IMG/VR virus record: IMGVR_UViG_3300017708_001883
Coordinates: 1 to 46,451 of that record
Strand: one strand, 5' to 3'
DNA from: a virus
DNA: 46,451 nt
Part shown: piece by piece, positions 39,101 to 42,916 of the stretch
How the letters are laid out: each line of letters begins with the position of its first letter
Numbering within the stretch: the first letter of the stretch is position 1
Notes under the pieces: generated by a model
What the model saw: only the letters and a program-made list of their open reading frames with translations
Told to the model about the DNA's origin: nothing
The model's database searches: none
Made by a program: the position numbers and the translations under genes

Positions 39101-39688
39101 AGAAGGAAGTTTAGTCCTAGGTGCTGTTGTAAAAGTGATATTTGTACCACTGATCTGAAAATCAATTTCAGGTATTAAAATTTCATTATAAAGTTTAACA
39201 ATAAGATGTTTGCTACTAATTGGAGCAACAGGAGTTCCCAGAGAAGTTAAAGGAAATACTGTATTAGACCCATCAAAAAGGTTAAGGATCGATTCTAAAT
39301 CAACCCACTTCAATTTTACCTGGTCATATGATACACCAGGACTTAATGCAATATTTGGAGAAGATACTGTCTTTTCATAGAAAATAACTTCATCACCAAT
39401 TAAAATAGATCCATTCTGTTCTAAAAAACTGTCAACAGTTTCAACAACAATGGTATCAGAAGTTAGGCTAATATCTTCTACTAACTTTGTTTTTCCATCT
39501 AAAATCTGGATATCTAACTTATCGATATCCAGATATCCAAGAAAATTGTTTAGAATATTCTGTCCTAGTCCCGTTTTTTCTTGAGACTTGTAATAGTATT
39601 CTAAAAACTTATTAAACAAAGAATATTCAGACTCGACAAAATCTGGAGTCTGAGATTTGATCGACTGAGAGACCTTATTGATATTCAT
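21185..39688 (-). CDS. 7: Giant gp7-like baseplate wedge protein, multi-module
   Basis: One uninterrupted reading frame of 6167 codons. Two segments resemble the C-terminal core of T4 gp7. Residues about 690-715 ('DFYTSKGTSFSIAYLFKLLY') align with T4 'DFYSTKGIEASYKFLFKVLY'. Residues about 3460-3490 ('INEWKELLLRNVHPASFKVF') align with T4 'SRWKSDVIRFVHPVGFGF'. In T4 these lie about 150 residues apart, here about 2,770. In order I see: 'NGxxQ'-type beta domains (60-290), GSGY modules (300-615), a second GSGY cluster (1117-1333), YHYH (about 1419-1546), an EF-hand-like loop (1603-1614), a beta-propeller-like region (1825-2213), a LamG-like domain (2246-2430), more GSGY (3000-3230), LamG 2 (4043-4248), helical repeats (4273-4886), LamG 3 (4953-5158), a carbohydrate-binding-like module (5201-5420), and 'FVNGILQPPG'-type repeats (5857-6023). 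Position between gp6 and gp8 matches T4 gene 7. The start follows the gp6 stop by four bases. Confidence 0.82.
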   Translation of the reverse strand: MNINKVSQSIKSQTPDFVESEYSLFNKFLEYYYKSQEKTGLGQNILNNFLGYLDIDKLDIQILDGKTKLVEDISLTSDTIVVETVDSFLEQNGSILIGDEVIFYEKTVSSPNIALSPGVSYDQVKLKWVDLESILNLFDGSNTVFPLTSLGTPVAPISSKHLIVKLYNEILIPEIDFQISGTNITFTTAPRTKLPSDAAEQTSVTYLKGFSENSIIGIDNLSNAFGEDKTEFVMTVSGSRYEPITDEYIIAIYDNRLLIPRVDFFIDGDTFIFNTAPLNGRFLGLFSIEAPIPSFGSGAVGYSRVNNSGQITSVSTSKTGANYRYEYPPKVTVSSAQGSGSSVSALVNGVKSVSLLEGGRGFSSTNPPIVTLEHPTKDGAVIPKLSAVVDTNGSVSEVTIDESGSGYTFTPRLSFKQPGGAKIGPVTIVSGQVSGTIPVTNGGLGYSTVPEVYVDEPTGINGIKASLQAVLTDGVVTSITVLNAGQGYETAPRVAVIDPVGAQILDVAVDGDGRVIRVDLLDGGSGYEDVPSVYIVDHRTSNRGTGATATAAIFNGRITDININNFGSGYSQTEPPEIIIQQPPTAKASVGVGQNELTGFSVKKSGSGYSKAKFEGCARAASAITAYTEDGNAVFSQNTTSSAATAGAEIKCLDALFVKRLLDKYTEQFLPDVPELDYSKIDVRTAIKTIKDFYTSKGTSFSIAYLFKLLYGEIVTVSYPKDQIIKPSAATWSVDTILRATVISGDPTNIKDGLLTQDADIADTSVRAASALIENFLSIQTSDSVIYELILSEETINGNFIVPYKTRLGEPLNTTDSIITVDSTIGWPERNGEFIIGGTEIVRYKEKSLNQFIECTRSINNVVEDWDSATEVTSNFKVYVNKGTTQEVVMNIVGIVDAQQTTLTDTGSYYLPGDKLTISKLGGTSEDPELRTWLYNVKKLVEVTSISFGGINNQSATVTCNNPHGLLVGDQVTVYGANPIIYNGTFLVTSRDSETVFQYQLPQPASVIPQGNILVSVDLNKGKSDDTGVLSAIGPYTTNIQNSFFNTQYVYVASTGIPNYKIGPFPGSALLPGNQRKLNRFPLTPSTISTKNLITPGPIGTWINGVSIWSYKSTTKKTFGAVTAINITNSGQGYDAASPPALTISGGNGTGAQATVIVNGSVSEITVEGGGTGYTSSPLVSIVGGGGSGASATAIITKGSVSRILINDGGTGYTSQPSITIVGGEGTGATATASVRGPIKSVSIDNGGQSYTSKPEIILSSGSGAVAQAIVNDGRIISIAIISAGQGYTTAPEIVIQGDGFGAVARTSIDVDGENAGRVTGIEIINRGIGYTQGTTVIGLNSIGSDAVFDANVFEWTYNLQETSIFDSSKGSVFEGFNNQYGGEYAHLSNPQRLRYILGDNLFENEQGVVLEQADQLDHSPIIGWAFDGNPIYGPYGYQDPTDQGSEIARLRTSYRLKTNLVFNEITNPYPVRTDGPLLTEEEAGRFVEDYEFTFSLGDLDQYNGRFCKTPDFPEGRYCYFVTIDATEQGDSLFPYVLGPSFNSVVDIWNLNSNAIQQNIPTGVVRYRDPYENVDIDVERAPNASTNSITAENGDVLLFEVEDENKDGIISQDETDDPDEIFEESPLQLFDYFPTVKLDSRVDIEVETITKFEDASVTGFIVENPGVSYQVNDQLVFDNTDTDGSGVSARVSRIKGETPSSYSFENISGNNFGVLQTQNPHNLQVGDTIFVDYTPVMDNTNKTFSVRQFTGIEEIVVNQTGSGYNEDIPPQIIIDGNGKSGKLEATVTTVGSIDTVNIINAGFGYTSNPRVILSHPQVFKKADYYVSLVENNEYVKINDAFVNTNKESFICGVTEDSTSNKVAFIAKLSATGVKEWEKTLELTTGQQYAEFQKVYVDGSDVWVVGINRPNSVILNNYNPDIILVKYTQSENGLDATLTFQKAYSGISGSSRSDNITSLQKMSDTRYVIGGFTNTNSSNPYDSFLATIDLSGNFALKRKVASANKSEKITDISVSGSNVFFTMETADDTTSDDVNVSFGKATVNVNSIDIEWIKEYSNSLYSFFDSSVTVDEFDEYYITSTLRLKSDDTTKDSVWIGKVDTDGDFIWNYRYVAPGGEVTAINKSHIDIFGDLNVGFSTTDSTTSLKTVDILKLNYKGELLNHTNNKFNLNRIEGITAHALNIDNSGDVYVFGQTSWNRNEFILEFATDATDKTENYTPTLIGDDATDALVISGDGVAKLLAKDVGTPANWENSAIKFTAASLGTKLADNWTLEFMLYKDAANSQTHSQTEQTLFAIGDAADATGGLWMYYDIANGNLECVVTNNTTSVNSAGSSLQSTQTNMYADDSWQFIALTKSGNVFTGYVNGIQVFTGTVSNTSLGNKDLYFGNVPGRDGSTGTFRSNEQGQYYLDNLRLRNRILTPTVPSDVLSLPPTASYALAFDWTDDAWFTTNLNRYDYIDYVAWGLKVDKNADAIRLGDKGLQTNTNVGFVRTAVTPVTGSALAMQSNGFALGTAGIQSLDFDDATTTMSENTETLTYNRDVWGSRTATVPSPGSQKLSVSAVVKPKYYFKVTPTVKIDNIQELTINQSFNFTIGSKVVLNNGGSFVNSGYLVKKDTENNKIYLAVNNNAWSDDLNVGELSTEQFNEQSSYGIVGPIPNDVNEIASFNFAQVVNTTPGTFDIDLNNYNLDATVSVGSGNLDSFAKFKPFTSADYSIRIDEVSGSSNFIVGSVIQPAGSDVSFNAAYSTIQITGLTGVLKITLIANLSKILRATAVSNSDQVYVITSTSHYLSPGEMIHVDGNPSETVNTVVYDEYDGSFPVDTVVSPLEFTYKLPQAAITSPATSASSVSIFVRSPVLKMYYGHQYVFDLGHSSMVGGNLSFSKDNLYKLEYSFNSIERVGIPGVTGEGQPNPTVKLKVDRDIVTNISYYFDPSRPGLDSPIDPNSYLDVVGSPYQGTFEITSLAGATITRGADIVKFPLIDEPEGDAGISQTSYSTSSRRAVGSISDIRITNAGGFYTRLPIVTSITSTRQIERVQIVEPGTEYAVGTYNSVPISGDGEGGFVSISVANGSDDEGNNIPGQIQSVTVTSPGKGYTTATVDVESVQGILGPGLAGSGAELTVVIPAFGTGASIFTTGDSVGKIKKLKNNNFGYDYPHDYTLRPEITFPINAQLTSTSILDSITVTDPGSGYSQSPSVVITGGGGSGAIAESTIRNGRLDQIIVKDPGSGYSSTPIVSLRSSFNYVINLDLGLLQFAFPHGIPNGSQVSLIVTDTGDGADFPLSSGALGRLNSSTTYFAIAGTANSLEPDQMKLAITAANAELGDAITFVNAGTGRQSVLTESFGGAATANVITSTFLEGELVYQGDALDTATATGYVSTNNGWQIGPRVLKIVDYTGEFIEGQQVTGVISKSSGTISDLNVAKGVLEIGSITNTTGQFIDDVGKPSEIIQRVQDSYYYQDFSYAVNSSVSINEWKELLLRNVHPASFKVFGELSLGEYGQIPNKQTFFELTKSVELAREATVPNIQSFALVEPIYSEFNNTEVLFRQKRLTSSENILTSVVQRLDDISTLFDGERISFPITVGGNNVVASADQLMVILNGVVQTPNTSFELQGDSIVFSEPPSPPASVKYVNITIEQIDTITVTVSNNSGIFPTAGNVLVGTTSNTRLTVTKVAGQTISGFITQGAFVANELVTVGATGFAATYDSQVSVDNLGLFIFGEQITNFDNDTAIVEQINLERGQETPLGKLRYSIGAATTSVEIITVGSTTNAPAAVPADTFVAGQNYQFGSEIFLVNTVTTGTNSTILTITRGQSQTAIVPQQENIPLYGTQIQVTNTLTLSKTAGTYQSTPGLFDIQLDDVIIGAQSGVVARVSSTATYQDPVTEEFIGQVNISEGSTFFGLLFNRIASTTYPNVILDDISKSQVSIVDFDDNSLAYDSKFPSTEPISNLVLPYDNLTNGPLLEDEYIRNYQIEYGNNTAEFLPVEDITVRKLTFDQKQGTGFFAAGQVIKTRDTKAEVIGYNQARSTIYLGKIGRVKNSGQDYHTAVFNADAQLDTAQKKFSSSSLLLDGTGDHVSLAGSTEFGFGTNAFTLECWIRPTSVTGTQYIIDLRSNSSDTTPKIYLEGAELRYGSATSDHITGGTLVVDTWYHVAVAKSGTTTRLFLDGAQIGTDYTDTNNYGSSQPINIGANEADGDNFNGHIDEVRVSNTARYTAVFTPRNGIFQGDANTKLLLHFDGADAQTYTEDWSGVESLTNGEEFHNDAILATSRVSGAPVGFTGNSHRVYNAAESIRLNKDFIAKETVYLLLQQYPSLTIPGGNVNCEDDIRDILDSIIEDLHNGSNNHMWDSSALYVDRTVNPVTLNHVETEIAETIWAYNKVDEMLQYIITNVTWTIQGDHGLTQTLNTDPTNIYENGSASLSNCADVYTTINNLIDLLTDTLSEANSPSATVDGDHLGTVTKVEPVYEFIGGTIDAYVERSFASTYHDGSTDVLYSNRVDASSRDRFYDAANLIEANSAVIIDKTSYDLLQRYPDLYQDMPRNENGVSDDGIERCKTDLTLILAELIKDIRYGGNLNTVQTAKFYLGSNQELLHIRLQVWQSAYAHTRLGNYMKQAINGDLTYDNTDNIIVGDWGITNDAGGCADVQTAIDNLIDTFNDIIAPTDSDYNIAADRLYFNRDAITSEVNGVTNEYLTYILQNVQYSAYTINASNYASYMEKFLIAAISDLQTGGTNSILTEIDAYLNSSLAILTIEDELLPFLFSVEKLKEFGELAIENNIYTQGTSVTGDQYALRFSANASYRDSETPSNIQNVVTRYNTLIDLILSTLSPGSTAARSATKNIAFNANYYREEIRGEINAQFGSNAWVYEPFLNELTDSVVHDIITTDTSTTQSAYNVSLRNITGTFTVGEVVTSSGTGTATVLEYNTVNSILYVGAFTGTAWDAGDTLTGANGGTATITGGGTGSVAFDGSGDYLRTGFSNTDFAFGSNAITVEAWVYWNGNNTNFQITGSTNDNFNWYFSSGNIGFWGGNGSSFMNFNTSISANRWYHVALVRTGTGYNQTKMYLDGVEQGTARWATYYSSMTLLVGRNNLSGNIYADGFISNLRIVKGTAVYTNNFVRPSIPFDANDVPNTVFLSCQGDNPITDNSNVGFAVTAFGNAAASATSAFSSSGGVSSSFDWFTNPSNVQILTTARGITSNIQGQIAGTNLWTNPEALGVNWSTTRTSVLDNQAPAPDETVTAEKIVVDSSSGDHNIFRSYSLTAYETLDSGTVKFDSGSETFDTGAPTGSLQTYTFSGFFKKDEITSIQLRATLDPGSNEGRVLFNLNLTDGTAGSIFTQGVAGTGITVDEYGSVPVGNEWFRAYITISFGYGFSTLRGSIFANNGSSFTGNGTDGYYAWGIKLNSGGLDPYSAVGGQVFYSDIEYNIKTFAVKRLRQFMVQALSNDLDSPSLTSSFYGYYDTAAASNYTANSYAALVRYGLNIIEQQLAVDSHYRTFTTTNGITLETKTYGTRDIPVGISSRVFNSDYIYGNFSDAYAEIESVSVNEGKIVKVYQRFTIDGDITDGPFTMNEVVAKQGAPSVTGKVYGFYEDENAKYIDVEITAGPWVITDTLVGATNSTTAQISAIEDRIHIIDLQGEFEEDIPFIGYTSTASASPTSFIKTVASVTDNTGGKLTVDTESLEGSFESTSVVYPASSQQYLDVDKFAGFDASVGQRIASEGHVKYGITINSGDANVFTVGNKIYKIVGGTKLTSVYGYITDVDLDNNFIYVSEVEDTFSGGDIIGDFGLSDGLDIAGIATVTTKLEVAGAGSARIQDIKTVGLLQRLYLTEVVGNFTKQDSIKSVNNYRSIVVEIEELKARVKRSFRGFDGTQTNFKLSIENGTQYLPDPDGHLLIFVNGILQPPGATNAFTAFSNQIQFTEAPELGASFTGFYVGKLRQLDDISFEFDSLRQSFNLKRNEVFYSLTLTEGVQSSVIRPENNIIVSLNGVIQEPGIGFEIVGSRIIFSEIPRVGSTFVAFSYVGSEADVDAAEVVPPIEPGDFIDIQGETEDREVAVIESSNSLITFDYLGSVFGQNAIGQSNLVSGFIDRVSVTSGGSGYTSRPIVRVDSISGFDANIRALVGVAGVELNNAGSGYENPGIDVETSVPDDWTAPNLADYGEELIDPEILA

Positions 39689-39692
39689 CTAT

Positions 39693-41759
39693 TTAAAAAC
39701 AACTAGAGGTGTTGAGAGAACCGTTATTATCGATCGGAGTAATTTCAACCAGAGATGGTTTTTGGTTGAAAACTGCTGGTGTCAAACTATTTAGAGGGAT
39801 GGACGAAGGCAGTGAAGTGCCGATAGGACTTACTGTAACTTCTGGATCGACAACGTTAATAATTGTTCCTGGAGTGGATGCAGGAATAGTTGTAACATTG
39901 TCAGGAATGAATACTACTGGTATGAGTAAATTGCCAGGGAGAAGGTTTTCATCTATAACACTACCAATTCCTGACACACTATCTGTAATAGACAGATTGC
40001 TATCAGGAGTGGTATTAGTGCCTGTACCAATAATAGTGACAGGTCCAAAACAAATTTCACCTGTAGCATAATTTACAGTTCCTGCTGCCTGATTTGTATA
40101 AACCTTTTTCGTACCTGTATTGTAGAACGTTCTCAGATTACCATATCCATCATCTTCAAATTGCTGGTCAACTCCTGGTCTATCTGCAGTTCTAAATGTT
40201 CCTGAAAGTAAAATGGGTTCCTTTTTACATGCATTACTATCATCAGCACCACTACTACCATCACTACCACTACCAGTAGTATCTCTACCAGGAGCACTGT
40301 TATAAAGAGGACCACCAGTTGAAATACAATATGTGTTAGTTTGATTAGTATCGGCGTTAATATACTTTAAAATAGTAGTCTGAATTGAAACATCAATAAG
40401 AGAACTATCTGCCAAACCAATTGCTCTCTGAAAATCATTTGATCTAAATGTAGAGTTGAAATTATTGATTTGTGTTTGACTTGCCCAATCGCTAATTGCA
40501 TTCTGAATAGTTGTTTTTACATCAGAAGCATTTTTTCCACTACCTGTATCATAAATTGTAAACACCTTGGTATAGATGTACATTTCATCAGGATCTATAA
40601 CAATTGGATCAATTGATGCCATAGCATACTGTCGCAAATCGTTAGAAATTTGCTTCTTGGTAACATCATTCAAGATAGTACCAGTTTTTGTTTTAATTAC
40701 AATATATACTTTTCCATAGACTGGTGGATTTAATGTATCACCACCGTAGGCAACTACAGAACTTGCATTTGAATAGATATTTTTTGTGATGGTGGCATAG
40801 TCTTGAGCTGTTACTGCTCTGTATTGACTTGCATAGTACCTAGGAGCATTATATTTGATAGACTCAATGGTTTCTGCAGAATCACCAGTATCAGACGATT
40901 TAAGAATAGTTACAGTAGTATTTGACTGCCCATATGATATGCCATTACTATCAATCAGAGTTCCGATGAAACTCAAGTCATTGACACCATTAGCCTCTCC
41001 TCCAGAGGTCGTCAAATATTCAAAATTAATTACCTCACCATCTTTCATAGATCTACCAAGACTATCATCACCAAAAGTCACGGTATATCTCATGTCTTCT
41101 CCTTCAGACAAGAAATAAACTCTATCAGTAGCAGTCAGATTAGTTACATTAAGAACTCTACTATATGAATCTGACGTTGTAGATGATTCATTTGCCTTTA
41201 CAGTAACTTTTAATGTACTGACATCTGCATCAGCAGAAGGAATAATATATTCTTGCCTAGCAAATGTGCTAACAACATATGAAAAATTAATTAAAGCACC
41301 TTCATATAAGCAAAGATGTGGAAATGTTACTCTCCCTGTGATAGCATCTACGGGAAGAGTAGCACTATTCAGTCTATTCCAAATATAATTGCCACCAGTT
41401 GCTGCAGCACCCTTGTTTAGAGTAATAGTGCTTGGATATGAACCATTTACTGTCTGTGTTTGAACAGTGAGGTCTAAGTGTGCTACAGATGCTGTAACAG
41501 ATCTTGGTGTATAATTTAAAAGTTTCGCAATATTAACAATATTATCTCTAACTGTAGCAGAAGGAATGAATGTTTCATTCATTGCCATGTTAGCATTGAA
41601 TGATGTATAATACGTGTTATACGCTAATACATCAATCAAGTATGACAAGGCAGAACCTTCAAAGTCATAATCTGTAAACTCTTTTCGAGTTCTTAGATAT
41701 GACTTAATTGAAGATTTAATATCTTCAAAGTCTAAAGCTGTTATTTTATTTGGTTGCAT
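39693..41759 (-). CDS. 6: gp6-like baseplate wedge protein
   Basis: A 688-residue protein, close to the 660 of T4 gp6. The N-terminus 'LDFEDIKSSIKSYLRTRKEF' followed by 'YDFEGSALSYLIDVLAYNTY' and 'NANMAMNETFIPSATVRDNI' is the conserved opening of the gp6/baseplate J-like family. Members share the 'GS.L..L.d.lAy.t.Y...N.nm..nE.f..tA..R.nv...A...gY.p' pattern. A central region with 'RYYASQYRAVTAQDYATITK' matches the second conserved block of J-like proteins. In T4 gp6 dimers form the inner ring that holds the wedges together. The ATG overlaps the TAA of gp25 (TAATG), so translation is probably coupled. The C-terminal 100 residues, rich in Pro, Ser and Thr, look less conserved. Confidence 0.93.
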   Translation of the reverse strand: MQPNKITALDFEDIKSSIKSYLRTRKEFTDYDFEGSALSYLIDVLAYNTYYTSFNANMAMNETFIPSATVRDNIVNIAKLLNYTPRSVTASVAHLDLTVQTQTVNGSYPSTITLNKGAAATGGNYIWNRLNSATLPVDAITGRVTFPHLCLYEGALINFSYVVSTFARQEYIIPSADADVSTLKVTVKANESSTTSDSYSRVLNVTNLTATDRVYFLSEGEDMRYTVTFGDDSLGRSMKDGEVINFEYLTTSGGEANGVNDLSFIGTLIDSNGISYGQSNTTVTILKSSDTGDSAETIESIKYNAPRYYASQYRAVTAQDYATITKNIYSNASSVVAYGGDTLNPPVYGKVYIVIKTKTGTILNDVTKKQISNDLRQYAMASIDPIVIDPDEMYIYTKVFTIYDTGSGKNASDVKTTIQNAISDWASQTQINNFNSTFRSNDFQRAIGLADSSLIDVSIQTTILKYINADTNQTNTYCISTGGPLYNSAPGRDTTGSGSDGSSGADDSNACKKEPILLSGTFRTADRPGVDQQFEDDGYGNLRTFYNTGTKKVYTNQAAGTVNYATGEICFGPVTIIGTGTNTTPDSNLSITDSVSGIGSVIDENLLPGNLLIPVVFIPDNVTTIPASTPGTIINVVDPEVTVSPIGTSLPSSIPLNSLTPAVFNQKPSLVEITPIDNNGSLNTSSCF

Positions 41760-42178
41760 TACTCAGGTCTCTGTAAAACAAAAGAAATTGTTTCAACAAT
41801 TGGCATTCCTACAATTCTATACTCAATAGAAACATTTAGTTTGTTACCCTCGTAAATTGGAGTAACAATTACTTCTGTAAGCTGTACCCTAGGTTCATAC
41901 TGATTAATGGTATTTATGATCTCATCCTTGATCGTATCTGCAGTAAATGGATCTAATGGTTCAAACAACAATCTATTTACTTTAGATCCAATCAAGGGAC
42001 TGAAAAGTTTTTCTCCTGGTGCAGTCAAAACTAAATTTTTAATTGCCTGCTTGATTGATGAATCATTCTTCACTACAGAGGCATCCAAAGTGAATGGATT
42101 TTTCTTCATGGAAATTAAAATATCCGTAAAACTACGAGATCTTTTAAAATCCTTATTTGTGATATCCTTTAGTGCCAT
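41759..42178 (-). CDS. 25: gp25-like baseplate wedge protein
   Basis: A 139-residue protein of the GPW/gp25 family. It has the expected length and family landmarks: 'KNLVLTAPGEKLFSPLIGSK' near residues 47-66, and the conserved 'EPRV' at 95-98 followed by a beta-rich end ('LNVSIEYRIVGMPIVETISF'). In T4 gp25 binds the gp6 ring and primes the first tail sheath layer; the EPR motif is the recognised core of the family. The start follows a late promoter box by 27 bases, and the stop overlaps the gp6 start. It is thus the first gene of the 25-6-7 wedge unit. No strong Shine-Dalgarno sequence is visible before the ATG. Confidence 0.95.
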   Translation of the reverse strand: MALKDITNKDFKRSRSFTDILISMKKNPFTLDASVVKNDSSIKQAIKNLVLTAPGEKLFSPLIGSKVNRLLFEPLDPFTADTIKDEIINTINQYEPRVQLTEVIVTPIYEGNKLNVSIEYRIVGMPIVETISFVLQRPE

Positions 42179-42204
42179 CCCAGGAGATTTCTACGCATCA
42201 ATTA

Positions 42205-42212
42205 TATTTATC
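42205..42212 (-). promoter_or_regulatory. T4-type late promoter box before gp25
   Basis: The minus strand reads GATAAATA, seven of eight to the T4 late consensus. It overlaps the TAA stop of the 48-aa gene and lies 27 bases before the gp25 ATG. The layout is the same as the box at 21182, which also shares its TAA with the upstream stop. Confidence 0.65.
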
Positions 42213-42354
42213 GCCCCTGACCCCGATAACGCTTTTTAGCATTATTACGAGAAGATGATGCATATTTTGTATGCTGCCCAGAACCCTGACGACTTTTTTT
42301 GGGTTTGGATTGAATCAGATTACCACCACTGAGTGACTTTGAACGAACTGCCAT
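42208..42354 (-). CDS. Small strongly basic protein
   Basis: A 48-residue protein beginning MAVRSKSLSGGNLIQSKPKK and ending 'SSRNNAKKRYRGQGR'. Lys and Arg make up more than a quarter of it and there is almost no acidic residue. The frame is open 18 codons further upstream, but that part overlaps the PAAR gene. An AGGA with suitable spacing stands before the internal ATG at 42354, so I chose the shorter form. Similar small basic proteins occur between PAAR and gp25 genes in cyanophages as far as I recall, without known function. Binding to nucleic acid or to an acidic virion surface is possible on charge alone. The stop codon is part of the gp25 late promoter. Confidence 0.75.
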   Translation of the reverse strand: MAVRSKSLSGGNLIQSKPKKSRQGSGQHTKYASSSRNNAKKRYRGQGR

Positions 42355-42356
42355 AA

Positions 42357-42914
42357 TTAAATTCCTATGTAAACGTTTGGACTTGCCCCTGCAATCAAAG
42401 ATAAGCAAGGAAAGTTTGTTGTCTTATCCCCAAGAGGATCAGCAAATCTACCTGCTCTCACACCATTGATAAAAACCGTTTTGGTCGATGCAAAGCATTT
42501 ACGAACATGACCAACTGCGGGTTCTCTACCACCTACATTACCAATACCAGTGTAAACATGACAATGATATGCAGGTGTGTTCAATGTTGTGAGGCATTTA
42601 TCACCCGTAGAAGTAGTTGCGTATTGAATTACTGTCGGATGAGGTGATAGTAGATCTTGGTCAACAATAGGTATCTTACCATTGATTATCACATTTGTCG
42701 AGATGGGTTTTTTCAATGGTGTTTGTGGAGTGGGTTTCCAACTTCCATAGACGAGATGTTCTGCCATTGCTTTAGGAACAATATTTTCATGTTTTGGACT
42801 ATGAGGACATGGACTAATTGGACCACCACCAGGACCAGGATGCCAAGATCCTCCAGTTCCTTCACCATGACCACTACAATTGCCCATGAATAATGCTGCT
42901 GCTTGATAAGACAT
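42357..42914 (-). CDS. PAAR-like tail-tip protein
   Basis: A 185-residue protein rich in Gly, Pro, His and Cys. The end is characteristic: 'TKTVFINGVRAGRFADPLGD' (residues 144-163) and 'GASPNVYIGI' at the C-terminus. These match the PAAR pattern of 'V.ING.pAaR.gD' followed by a 'gSpnV.I.G' strand. A Gly/Pro/His-rich segment near residues 20-45 and scattered His/Cys (for example His117, Cys118, His119, His136, Cys140) could hold the metal that stabilises PAAR cones. In T4 the PAAR protein gp5.4 forms the sharp tip on the gp5 spike; in secretion systems PAAR caps VgrG. The gene starts 2 bases after the stop of the 849-aa gene and ends two bases before the 48-aa gene start. It is longer than minimal PAAR proteins (about 95 residues). 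Confidence 0.85.
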   Translation of the reverse strand: MSYQAAALFMGNCSGHGEGTGGSWHPGPGGGPISPCPHSPKHENIVPKAMAEHLVYGSWKPTPQTPLKKPISTNVIINGKIPIVDQDLLSPHPTVIQYATTSTGDKCLTTLNTPAYHCHVYTGIGNVGGREPAVGHVRKCFASTKTVFINGVRAGRFADPLGDKTTNFPCLSLIAGASPNVYIGI

Positions 42915-42916
42915 AT

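Noticed and set aside
42357-42408. Longer 66-codon form of the small basic protein
   Set aside because: The extra 18 codons overlap the end of the PAAR gene and lack the basic character of the rest. The internal ATG at 42354 has a good AGGA site.
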